A stretch of 5,303 bases of DNA. Source: Burkholderiales bacterium (GTDB lineage: Bacteria; Pseudomonadota; Gammaproteobacteria; Burkholderiales; Burkholderiaceae_C). Where the stretch lies: contig JABMMR010000252.1 of the NCBI GenBank assembly GCA_013205525.1, positions 1 through 5,303 on the forward strand. The letters are read 5' to 3'. The notes below the pieces were generated by a model. It searched no databases. It was not told the DNA's origin and saw only the letters and a list, made by a program, of their open reading frames with translations. The translations under genes were made by a program, and so were the position numbers. This document shows, in pieces, positions 1-5,303 of this stretch. Numbering within the stretch: the stretch's first letter is position 1; each line of letters opens with the position of its first letter.

Positions 1-1
1 C

Positions 2-394
2 GAGGGCGACTTCACGCTCAACTACCATTTGGCGCCACCCCTGATTTCCCGCAAAAATGCCCAAGGCGAATTGGTCAAACAAAAATTTGGCCCCTCCATG
101 TTGCGTGGCTTCAAGATATTGTCCAAGCTGCGTTTTTTACGTGGCACGGCACTCGATGTGTTTGGTTATACCGAAGAGCGGCGCAGTGAGCGCGCATTGA
201 TTGCGCAGTACCGAGATGCGATTGAAGAGTTGATGCGAGGCTTTAACCCAGAGCGCCAAGCTTTGGCGCTAGAGATTGCGCGCATTCCCGACAAGATCAA
301 AGGCTATGGCCATGTGAAAGAGCGTCACCTCAAAGTGGCGCGCTTGCAATGGGATGGCCTGATGCGGGCTTGGCGCACACCTGCTAGCGGTTGA
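2..394 (+). CDS. Indolepyruvate ferredoxin oxidoreductase family protein, C-terminal part (5' end outside window)
   Basis: The frame is open from the window's left edge (codon at 2-4) to a TGA at 392-394, giving the last 130 residues of a longer protein. The stretch starting NYHLAPPLI, then [30 protein letters not shown] and, near the end, [10 protein letters not shown] matches my memory of the C-terminal (DUF6537-type) region of the large single-chain indolepyruvate ferredoxin oxidoreductases of proteobacteria. In that family the upstream part carries the thiamine-diphosphate and Fe-S domains and oxidatively decarboxylates aryl-pyruvates from aromatic amino acid transamination; none of those catalytic parts is in this window, so activity is inferred from the tail alone. 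An internal TTG at 29 is not the start, because homology continues upstream of it. The gene converges on lipA and its last 11 bases overlap the lipA end. No terminator hairpin with a T-run is seen at its 3' end. Confidence 0.85.
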   Translation, partial: EGDFTLNYHLAPPLISRKNAQGELVKQKFGPSMLRGFKILSKLRFLRGTALDVFGYTEERRSERALIAQYRDAIEELMRGFNPERQALALEIARIPDKIKGYGHVKERHLKVARLQWDGLMRAWRTPASG

Positions 395-1385
395 AAGTCA
401 TGTCTGCCGCAGCATGTGCTTGCGCATCCGCGTGGTAGCTCGATCGCACCATGGCACCAACAGCCGCATGTTTAAAACCCATTTCATACGCCTTGGTCTC
501 GAACATCTTGAATGTGTCAGGATGCACATAGCGGCGCACAGGTAAATGGTGATTGCTGGGTGCGAGGTATTGCCCAAGGGTTAGCATGTCGATGTGGTGC
601 TCGCGCATGTCGTGCATCACCGCCAAAATTTCTTCGTCGGTTTCGCCCAAGCCCACCATCAAGCCGCTTTTGGTCGGCACATCTGGGAACAGTGCTTTGA
701 ATTTTTTCAGCAGGTTTAAGCTGAAGGCATAGTCGCTGCCAGGGCGGGCTTGCTTGTACAAGCGGGGCACGGTTTCCATGTTGTGGTTCATCACATCGGG
801 TGGCGCAGCTTTCAAAATCTCCAAGGCTTTGTCGTCTCGACCGCGAAAGTCGGGCACCAGCACCTCAATTTGTGTGTGCGGTGACAAGGCCCGCGTTTGC
901 TGAATGCACTCCACAAAGTGCGCCGCCCCACCGTCACGCAAATCGTCACGGTCTACGCTGGTAATCACCACGTATTTCAATTTCAAGGCGGCAATGGTTT
1001 TGGCCAAACTCAGCGGCTCGTGGATATCCAGCGGATCGGGGCGTCCATGACCCACATCGCAAAACGGGCAACGGCGCGTGCATTTGTCGCCCATGATCAT
1101 GAAGGTGGCCGTGCCCTTGCCAAAACATTCGCCGATATTGGGGCAAGACGCCTCTTCGCACACTGTGACTAATTTGTTGGCACGCAAAATGTCTTTAATT
1201 TCATAAAACCGCGAGTTGGGCGAGGCGGCTTTGACGCGGATCCAGTCGGGTTTTTTCAGCACATCGCCGGTGTGCTCGACCTTGATAGGTATGCGCGAAA
1301 CCTTGGACAAAGACTTTTGCTTGGCCAGCGGGTTGTGTGGCTCGGTAGCGCTTGGGGACAATAAGCTGTCTTCGGAGGAGGTCAT
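384..1385 (-). CDS. lipA: Lipoyl synthase LipA (radical SAM)
   Basis: A 333-residue protein that inserts two sulfur atoms into octanoyl groups on lipoyl domains, using S-adenosylmethionine and two 4Fe-4S clusters. The auxiliary-cluster motif CX4CX5C lies at Cys76, Cys81 and Cys87, and the radical SAM motif CX3CX2C at Cys102, Cys106 and Cys109 (CTRRCPFC). The conserved RSSYHA motif, whose serine ligates the auxiliary cluster, is at about 314-319. All of these sit 8 residues later than in E. coli LipA (321 aa) as I recall it, which supports the ATG at 1385 as the start. The frame stays open upstream to a TTG at 1457 inside lipB, but the extra 24 residues look unlike LipA. No strong Shine-Dalgarno precedes 1385, so translation may depend on lipB, which ends 50 bases upstream. 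The stop (TAG, 384-386) lies inside the convergent neighbour. Confidence 0.97.
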   Translation of the reverse strand: MTSSEDSLLSPSATEPHNPLAKQKSLSKVSRIPIKVEHTGDVLKKPDWIRVKAASPNSRFYEIKDILRANKLVTVCEEASCPNIGECFGKGTATFMIMGDKCTRRCPFCDVGHGRPDPLDIHEPLSLAKTIAALKLKYVVITSVDRDDLRDGGAAHFVECIQQTRALSPHTQIEVLVPDFRGRDDKALEILKAAPPDVMNHNMETVPRLYKQARPGSDYAFSLNLLKKFKALFPDVPTKSGLMVGLGETDEEILAVMHDMREHHIDMLTLGQYLAPSNHHLPVRRYVHPDTFKMFETKAYEMGFKHAAVGAMVRSSYHADAQAHAAADMTFNR

Positions 1386-1435
1386 GGTCTGCGGTGGCCT
1401 AGAGATGGTTAAGCGAGTCAAGGGGTTCGAGCGGA

Positions 1436-2152
1436 TCAGGGGGCCAAATAAAGGCAAAGTTTCTCGCCCAAAACATCAGCCACTTCTTGCCAGCCTACAG
1501 CAACACCCATTGTAAAAAGGTCGGTGGTCTGCAAGCCAGCATACCCGCAGGGGTTGATTTGCTGAAAAGGCGCTAAATTCATATGAACATTCAAGGCAAG
1601 CCCATGGTAGGTGCAATGGCGGCTGACCTTCACGCCAAGGGCCGCAATTTTGGCCAACCCGGCGAAGTCGGGCTGGGGCTTGGCCAACGCTGCAGCATTT
1701 GGTGCAGGTCGTGAGGGCAGCAGGGCGTGCAGGGCGTGCGCATCGGTGCGCACAAAAACTCCAGGCGCTTTACCTACGCGTAAGCCCGTCAGCCCAAAGT
1801 GCAGCAGCGTGCGAACTACGGCTTCTTCTAATTTATAAACATATTCTTTGACATAGTAGCCAGCGCGCGCCAAGTCGATCAGGGCATAAGCCACCACTTG
1901 ACCGGGCCCATGGAAAGTTACTTGGCCTCCGCGGTTGGTGGCAATCACTGGGGCTGAGCCCGTTGACAACAGGTGGGCGGCCAAGCCAGCAAGGCCTTGG
2001 GTAAACACAGGCGCATGCTCACAAAGCCAGACTTCATCGGGCGTGTGGCTGTCTCGCTGCGCAGTGAAATCTTGCATGGCTTGGTAGGTCTGCAAGTAAT
2101 CCACCCGACCCCAATGGCGGATCTGCACAGCGGGCGTGCGGGCGAGAGTCAC
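1436..2152 (-). CDS. lipB: Octanoyltransferase LipB (GTG start)
   Basis: This cytoplasmic enzyme transfers octanoate from octanoyl-acyl carrier protein to a lysine of lipoyl domains, the step before LipA. Reading from the GTG at 2152 gives 238 residues. The family signature [12 protein letters not shown] is at about 74-85. The catalytic pair is present: Lys168 in AKIAALG and Cys202 in NPCGYAG, 34 residues apart as in E. coli (Lys135/Cys169), with [12 protein letters not shown] between them. The start was chosen because the GTG shares its first base with the TAG stop of the upstream DUF493 gene and because the N-terminus then reaches [16 protein letters not shown] at the usual distance. A longer open frame to 2299 only shadows the DUF493 gene; a second GTG at 2128 is a weaker alternative. 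Relative to E. coli (213 aa) there is a linker insertion of roughly 25 residues around 138-165, rich in Ala and Pro. Confidence 0.96.
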   Translation of the reverse strand: MTLARTPAVQIRHWGRVDYLQTYQAMQDFTAQRDSHTPDEVWLCEHAPVFTQGLAGLAAHLLSTGSAPVIATNRGGQVTFHGPGQVVAYALIDLARAGYYVKEYVYKLEEAVVRTLLHFGLTGLRVGKAPGVFVRTDAHALHALLPSRPAPNAAALAKPQPDFAGLAKIAALGVKVSRHCTYHGLALNVHMNLAPFQQINPCGYAGLQTTDLFTMGVAVGWQEVADVLGEKLCLYLAP

Positions 2153-2424
2153 TAAAGCACCACTTTCACCATCGGGTGGGTGCTGAGTGTGCGGTAAAGC
2201 TCGTCGAGTTGCTCGCGGCTGGTGGCCCTGACTGTCAAGGTCAGTCCGAGGTATTTGCCCCCGCTGCTGCTGCGCCTGGTCATGCGCGAGTCGTCCCAAT
2301 CAGGATCGAAATTGCGCACAATGCTCAGCATGGCAGCGACAAAGCCATCGACGTGTTCACCCATGACTTTGATGGGGAAATCGCAGGGGTATTCAATCAG
2401 ACTGTCGTTGGTGGGTTCTTGCAT
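2152..2424 (-). CDS. DUF493 family protein (YbeD-like)
   Basis: A 90-residue cytoplasmic protein matching the DUF493/YbeD family (E. coli YbeD is 87 aa). Family features are the early FPIKVMG segment (about 16-22), [18 protein letters not shown] (about 52-69), the following [10 protein letters not shown] helix and the ending MVKVVL. The E. coli relative has an ACT-like ferredoxin fold and also sits next to lipB; a regulatory role is often suggested, but I know of no proven one. It is the first gene of the lip operon here, and its stop codon overlaps the lipB GTG by one base, so the two are probably translationally coupled. The ATG at 2424 fits the family length, yet the bases before it (an A/T-rich run ending in TTTTTCA on the coding strand) contain no recognisable Shine-Dalgarno sequence. 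No other in-frame start gives a better family match. Confidence 0.93.
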   Translation of the reverse strand: MQEPTNDSLIEYPCDFPIKVMGEHVDGFVAAMLSIVRNFDPDWDDSRMTRRSSSGGKYLGLTLTVRATSREQLDELYRTLSTHPMVKVVL

Positions 2425-2448
2425 TGAAAAAGGCTTTTAAAGATAAGG

Positions 2449-2479
2449 TTCAAATGGGGCCATGAAGATACTTTACAAT
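2449..2479 (+). promoter_or_regulatory. Candidate sigma-70 promoter for the atp operon
   Basis: A TACAAT hexamer at 2474-2479 matches the -10 consensus at five of six positions. The best -35-like element is TTCAAA at 2449-2454, only four of six matches and with a long 19-base spacer, so the -35 is doubtful. Transcription would begin near 2486, leaving about 25 bases of leader before atpI. Placement upstream of the first gene of the operon supports it; it is a prediction from sequence only. Confidence 0.45.
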
Positions 2480-2497
2480 CAGTGGCTTTGCAGCAAA

Positions 2498-2502
2498 TGA
2501 GG
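2498..2502 (+). promoter_or_regulatory. Ribosome binding site of atpI
   Basis: TGAGG lies 8 bases before the ATG at 2511, normal spacing for a Shine-Dalgarno sequence, and it supports that start. Confidence 0.6.
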
Positions 2503-2510
2503 CAAGCGTA

Positions 2511-3020
2511 ATGGTCAATCCCGACGGCTTTTCATTGACCGCAGAAAAAAACACTCAGACCACTGAAGAGGAGTTTCATCCTCTGACGGCTGAAGAAGCG
2601 CAGGCCTGGAGACAGCGGCATACGTCTTTATCAGTGTGGTGGGTGCTTGGGGTGCAATTGGCATTGGCGGCAGTTTTGGCAGTGCTGGGTTCATGGTTTT
2701 GGGGTTTTGCATCGATAGGAATGTCTGTGATTTACGGCGCCTTGGCTGTGGTAGTTCCTGCTGCATTATTTGCCAGAGGCCTGACTTCAAGTGCAGCCTC
2801 GGTCAATGCGATGACTGCGGCCGTGGGTTTTGTCGTGTGGCAAGGTGTCAAGTTGGTGTTAACGGTGCTGTTGTTGGCGCTCGCACCTAGGGTCTTGAAT
2901 GAAGTCAGTTGGCCTGCTTTGTTAGCAGGCATGTTGTTGGCAATGAAAGTTTATTGGTTGGCGCTGGCCTGGGGCAGACCCAAGACAAGCGACACCGCAA
3001 AATTGATTTTGAAGAGTTGA
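2511..3020 (+). CDS. atpI: ATP synthase subunit I (AtpI)
   Basis: A 169-residue membrane protein, the non-structural first gene of the atp operon; in this family it is thought to help assemble the c-ring or Fo, and possibly to move Mg2+ in some bacteria. A hydrophilic, Glu/Thr-rich N-terminus of about 40 residues is followed by four likely membrane segments at about 43-64, 68-90, 104-125 and 134-154. The third contains a lysine (Lys114, in WQGVKLVLTV), matching the conserved basic position usually seen there. No Walker motif or other catalytic signature exists. The product is weakly conserved between species, so position carries much of the weight: it comes immediately before atpB, with only two bases between its TGA and the next ATG. 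The coding end also contains the atpB ribosome binding site, which implies coupled translation. Confidence 0.88.
   Translation: MVNPDGFSLTAEKNTQTTEEEFHPLTAEEAQAWRQRHTSLSVWWVLGVQLALAAVLAVLGSWFWGFASIGMSVIYGALAVVVPAALFARGLTSSAASVNAMTAAVGFVVWQGVKLVLTVLLLALAPRVLNEVSWPALLAGMLLAMKVYWLALAWGRPKTSDTAKLILKS
3011..3016 (+). promoter_or_regulatory. Ribosome binding site of atpB inside the atpI end
   Basis: GAAGAG, 6 bases before the ATG at 3023, lies in the last codons of atpI. It decides the atpB start in favour of 3023 over an upstream TTG at 2909, which would read through atpI in another frame. Confidence 0.55.
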
Positions 3021-3022
3021 AC

Positions 3023-3868
3023 ATGTCCGATACCAGCACACTTACCGCCGGCGAATACATCAGTCACCACTTGACCCATTTGCAAACCAAGCCAATGGCC
3101 GGGGTAATTGACTTTTCCGTGGTCAATATCGATTCCATTTTTTGGTCTGTCTTATTAGGCGTTGTCGGTTCATTCTTTTTGTGGCGTGCCGCCCGCACCG
3201 CAACCTCAGGTGTGCCAGGACGCTTTCAAGCCGCGGTAGAAATTTTGTTTGAAATGGTCGATACCCAAGCCCGTGGCATTGTGCACAACGCGCAAAGTCG
3301 CAAATTGGTGTCCCCTTTGGCTTTGACGGTGTTTGTCTGGATTTTTCTGCTCAACAGCATGGACTTCTTGCCTGTTGATCTATTTCATAAATTATTCGAG
3401 TGGACCGGCTTGGACCACAGCATTCATTCCTTTCGCGTGGTGCCCACGGCCGATTTATCTACGACCTTGGGCTTGTCGGTGTCGGTTTTGCTTATTTGTT
3501 TGTTCTATAACGTCAAAATCAAAGGCCTTGGCGGCTGGTTGCACGAACTCACCACCGCGCCTTTTGGTGCCCACCCTCTTTTGTGGCCCATCAATTTTGG
3601 TTTCCAGATGATTGAATTTCTTGCCAAAACGGTTTCGCATGGCATGCGACTGTTTGGCAATATGTATGCGGGCGAGCTGATTTTCATGCTGATCGCTCTC
3701 ATGGGCAGCGCTGCCGCCTTGAGTTTGACGGGCATTTTGTTGCCGATTGCTCATATCATTGCCGGTTCCATTTGGGCTGTTTTCCACATTTTGATCGTTG
3801 CCTTGCAAGCCTTTATTTTCATGATGTTGACCTTGGTCTACATCGGGCAAGCACACGATACTCACTGA
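3023..3868 (+). CDS. atpB: F1Fo ATP synthase subunit a (AtpB)
   Basis: A 281-residue integral membrane subunit that forms the two proton half-channels beside the c-ring. The family core VSHGMRLFGNMYAGELIF is at about 204-221 and contains the essential Arg209 (E. coli Arg210). Other channel residues are in place: Glu218 (E. coli Glu219), His255 (His245) in WAVFHILI and Gln262 (Gln252) in LQAFIF. Hydrophobic helices can be seen at about 38-57, 97-117, 145-163, 220-245 and 247-274, with the horizontal hairpin containing Arg209 between them. The ATG at 3023 begins MSDTSTLTAGEYI, typical of betaproteobacterial AtpB, and follows atpI by two bases. The frame could be extended to a TTG at 2909, but that addition lies wholly within atpI and is not AtpB-like. 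A 45-base pyrimidine-rich gap separates it from atpE. Confidence 0.98.
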   Translation: MSDTSTLTAGEYISHHLTHLQTKPMAGVIDFSVVNIDSIFWSVLLGVVGSFFLWRAARTATSGVPGRFQAAVEILFEMVDTQARGIVHNAQSRKLVSPLALTVFVWIFLLNSMDFLPVDLFHKLFEWTGLDHSIHSFRVVPTADLSTTLGLSVSVLLICLFYNVKIKGLGGWLHELTTAPFGAHPLLWPINFGFQMIEFLAKTVSHGMRLFGNMYAGELIFMLIALMGSAAALSLTGILLPIAHIIAGSIWAVFHILIVALQAFIFMMLTLVYIGQAHDTH

Positions 3869-4162
<294 letters not shown>

Positions 4163-4180
4163 CTTGCAAGCTACCTTAAG

Positions 4181-4185
4181 AGAGG
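4181..4185 (+). promoter_or_regulatory. Ribosome binding site of atpF, supporting a GTG start
   Basis: AGAGG within AAGAGAGGTG is 7 bases before the GTG at 4193. It settles the choice of this non-ATG start, which also gives the exact length of E. coli subunit b. Confidence 0.6.
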
Positions 4186-4192
4186 TGTTGAC

Positions 4193-4663
4193 GTGAGTAT
4201 TAACGCAACGCTGTTCGTTCAGGCCATTGTTTTTGCAATTTTGGTATGGTTCACGATGAAATTCGTGTGGCCCCCGATTGCACTGGCTTTGGATGAGCGA
4301 GCCGAAAAAATTGCCCATGGCCTCAAAGCCGCCGAGCATGCCCGCGTCGAGTTATCGAATGCGCACAAGCATGTTGAAGTGGAATTGGCCAAAACCCGCA
4401 ACGAGGCAGCTTCACGCCTTGCGGACGCCGAGCACCGTGCTTCGATCATCATTGACGAGGCCCGAACCCGCGCCACCGACGAGGCCAACAAAATCATTGC
4501 AGCAGCGAAAGCCGAAGCTGAGCAAGCCATGATCAAGAGCCGCGAGGCTTTACGCGACCAAGTCGCCGTGTTGGCGGTCAAAGGGGCTGAGCAAATTCTG
4601 CGCAAAGAAGTCAATGCCAGTGTGCATGCTGATTTGTTGAACCATCTCAAGACAGAGCTTTGA
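4193..4663 (+). CDS. atpF: F1Fo ATP synthase subunit b (AtpF, GTG start)
   Basis: A 156-residue peripheral stalk subunit, the same length as E. coli b. A single N-terminal membrane helix (about 5-24, with Gln10 as in E. coli) is followed by VWPP at 25-28 and Arg36, which are conserved at the membrane exit. From about residue 36 to the end the protein is a highly charged, Ala-rich helix that should form the right-handed b2 coiled coil; the [12 protein letters not shown] segment near 128-139 matches the conserved dimer/delta-binding part (E. coli AILAVAGAEKII). The start is GTG at 4193, supported by AGAGG upstream and by the N-terminus [12 protein letters not shown], which aligns with E. coli MNLNATILGQAI. 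It works as a homodimer joining subunit a to delta. Its TGA is 12 bases before atpH. Confidence 0.97.
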   Translation: MSINATLFVQAIVFAILVWFTMKFVWPPIALALDERAEKIAHGLKAAEHARVELSNAHKHVEVELAKTRNEAASRLADAEHRASIIIDEARTRATDEANKIIAAAKAEAEQAMIKSREALRDQVAVLAVKGAEQILRKEVNASVHADLLNHLKTEL

Positions 4664-4666
4664 GGA
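4661..4666 (+). promoter_or_regulatory. Ribosome binding site of atpH overlapping the atpF stop
   Basis: TGAGGA begins with the atpF stop codon and lies 9 bases before the atpH ATG, so a ribosome ending atpF sits on the signal for atpH. Confidence 0.5.
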
Positions 4667-4675
4667 CGCAACACC

Positions 4676-5206
4676 ATGGCTGAACTCGCCACCATTGCCC
4701 GTCCGTATGCCGAGGCCCTGTTTCAAGTGGTCAAGTCCGACGCTTCAGCAGCGCTTGCTTGGTTGGACGGCTTGGCCACTGTTGCTGCGGACGTTGGTTT
4801 GCAGCAATTTGCACACGACCCCAAGTCCACAGACGCGCAAGTGCTTGAGCTGTTCAAACAAGTAGCCCCTGCCAACTTGCCCCCTGTTGCAATCAATTTT
4901 TTATCCACTTTGATTGACAACGGACGCCTGGGTGTGTTGACTGAAATTGCTCAGCATTTTCATGCGCTTGTCGATGCACAAAGTGGTGTTCGCAAAGCCT
5001 TGGTGCACAGTGCATTCCCCATCGAGGGCGCTGCCCTCGACGATTTGGCCAAGGTGCTCGAAAAGCGCTTTGGCAGCAAACTCCATGTGCAAGTGGCTCT
5101 CGAGCCTGAGCTCATTGGTGGTGTGCGTGTGGTGGTCGGCGACGAGGTGCTCGACACCTCAGTCAAAGCCCGTTTGGAACAAATGAAAGTCGCGCTGACC
5201 GCCTGA
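4676..5206 (+). CDS. atpH: F1Fo ATP synthase subunit delta (AtpH)
   Basis: A 176-residue soluble F1 subunit (E. coli 177) that sits on top of the alpha3beta3 head and binds the C-terminus of the b dimer, holding the stator. The N-terminal helical domain (about 1-105) opens with the family hallmark [12 protein letters not shown] and contains [13 protein letters not shown] at about 73-85. The smaller C-terminal domain (about 110-176) has [22 protein letters not shown] at about 129-150 and the PROSITE-like ending in which a Gly-Gly-Val is followed by [17 protein letters not shown]. The ATG at 4676 follows the atpF stop by 12 bases, and the N-terminus needs no extension. Stop TGA is at 5204-5206. 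Delta is one of the less conserved F1 subunits, but order and motifs leave little doubt. Confidence 0.97.
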   Translation: MAELATIARPYAEALFQVVKSDASAALAWLDGLATVAADVGLQQFAHDPKSTDAQVLELFKQVAPANLPPVAINFLSTLIDNGRLGVLTEIAQHFHALVDAQSGVRKALVHSAFPIEGAALDDLAKVLEKRFGSKLHVQVALEPELIGGVRVVVGDEVLDTSVKARLEQMKVALTA

Positions 5207-5235
5207 GCATCCCGCTCACAGGTTGGCCCATACAT

Positions 5236-5247
5236 AGGAAGAAGGAA
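5236..5247 (+). promoter_or_regulatory. Ribosome binding site of atpA (purine-rich, tandem)
   Basis: AGGAAGAAGGAA holds two overlapping Shine-Dalgarno-like cores; the nearer, AAGGAA at 5242-5247, is 6 bases before the ATG at 5254. The 47-base gap after atpH shows no terminator, so transcription should continue into atpA. Confidence 0.6.
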
Positions 5248-5253
5248 AGAGTC

Positions 5254-5303
5254 ATGCAACTCAATCCCGCAGAAATCTCTGAACTGATCAAAACCCGCAT
5301 CGA
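5254..5303 (+). CDS. atpA: F1Fo ATP synthase subunit alpha, N-terminal fragment (cut by window end)
   Basis: Only the first 16 codons and two further bases are present, reading MQLNPAEISELIKTRI. This matches the betaproteobacterial AtpA N-terminus (MQLNPAEISELIK...), the short stretch that in the alpha subunit contacts delta at the top of F1. Position directly after atpH, as in the usual atpIBEFHAGDC order, supports the call. The nucleotide-binding and C-terminal domains lie beyond the window, so nothing can be said about their integrity. The start is fixed by the purine-rich ribosome binding site six bases upstream. Confidence 0.95.
   Translation, partial: MQLNPAEISELIKTRI

Larger units (their letters stand above)
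2425..2510. promoter_or_regulatory. Divergent intergenic region between the lip and atp operons
   Basis: These 86 bases separate two operons that point away from each other, so promoters for both should lie here or overlap the first codons. It holds the TACAAT box for the atp side (listed separately). It also holds an A/T-rich 11-bp inverted repeat, AAAAG-G-CTTTT, at 2428-2438, just before the DUF493 start codon. On the lip side only weak -10-like hexamers are visible (for example TATCTT on the minus strand at 2445-2440), with no convincing -35 partner. Confidence 0.6.

Noticed and set aside
381..470. Possible bidirectional terminator at the convergent junction
   Set aside because: Short GC-rich palindromes such as GCTAGC are present, but no hairpin followed by a T-run can be drawn on either strand.
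2153..2299. N-terminal extension of lipB to 2299
   Set aside because: The added 49 residues lie entirely within the DUF493 gene in another frame and do not resemble LipB; the GTG at 2152 fits better.
2909..3022. N-terminal extension of atpB to a TTG at 2909
   Set aside because: It would overlap atpI over its whole length, and the ATG at 3023 has a ribosome binding site and the typical AtpB N-terminus.
3455..3865. 136-codon open frame on the minus strand opposite atpB
   Set aside because: Gln/Asn/His-rich translation typical of the reverse of a membrane-protein gene; no start signal or family resemblance.
4219..4695. 158-codon open frame on the minus strand opposite atpF
   Set aside because: It is antisense to a clearly identified gene, its product is Ser/Ala-rich with no recognisable family, and it arises from the codon bias of the long Ala/Glu-rich helix on the other strand.

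Overview
The window is a compact, ordinary-looking stretch of bacterial chromosome, most probably from a betaproteobacterium of the order Burkholderiales (Comamonadaceae-like, e.g. the Limnohabitans/Rhodoferax/Acidovorax group). That placement is inferred from how closely the encoded proteins resemble remembered relatives and from the gene content; no search was run. Codon use and base composition look even by eye, and no insertion sequence, integrase, tRNA, rRNA, CRISPR array or phage-like gene is visible.

Layout. (1) Positions 2-394, plus strand: the last 130 codons of a large fused indolepyruvate ferredoxin oxidoreductase-family protein. It runs tail-to-tail into the next operon, and the two stop codons overlap. 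(2) Positions 384-2424, minus strand: a lipoate operon transcribed right to left, in the order DUF493/YbeD-like protein, lipB (octanoyltransferase), lipA (lipoyl synthase). (3) Positions 2425-2510: an 86-bp divergent intergenic region with a plausible promoter for the atp genes. (4) Positions 2511-5303, plus strand: the start of the F1Fo ATP synthase operon, in the order atpI, atpB (a), atpE (c), atpF (b), atpH (delta) and the first 16 codons of atpA (alpha), which leaves the window.

How the genes work together. LipB moves an octanoyl group from acyl carrier protein onto lipoyl domains, and LipA inserts two sulfurs to make lipoyl cofactors for 2-oxoacid dehydrogenases and the glycine cleavage system. 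The DUF493 protein is a small companion of unproven role. On the other side, AtpI helps assemble the Fo sector; a, b and c form the membrane proton channel and stator; delta ties the b stalk to the alpha3beta3 head. The key catalytic or proton-handling residues expected for LipA, LipB and subunits a, b and c are all visible, so these genes look intact and functional.

I looked for an undescribed system and did not find one. The points worth a second look are small: overlapping convergent stops, a stop/start overlap that sets a GTG start for lipB, a pyrimidine-rich leader in front of atpE, a linker insertion with a tandem repeat in LipB, and the short divergent control region with no clear ribosome binding site on the lip side.
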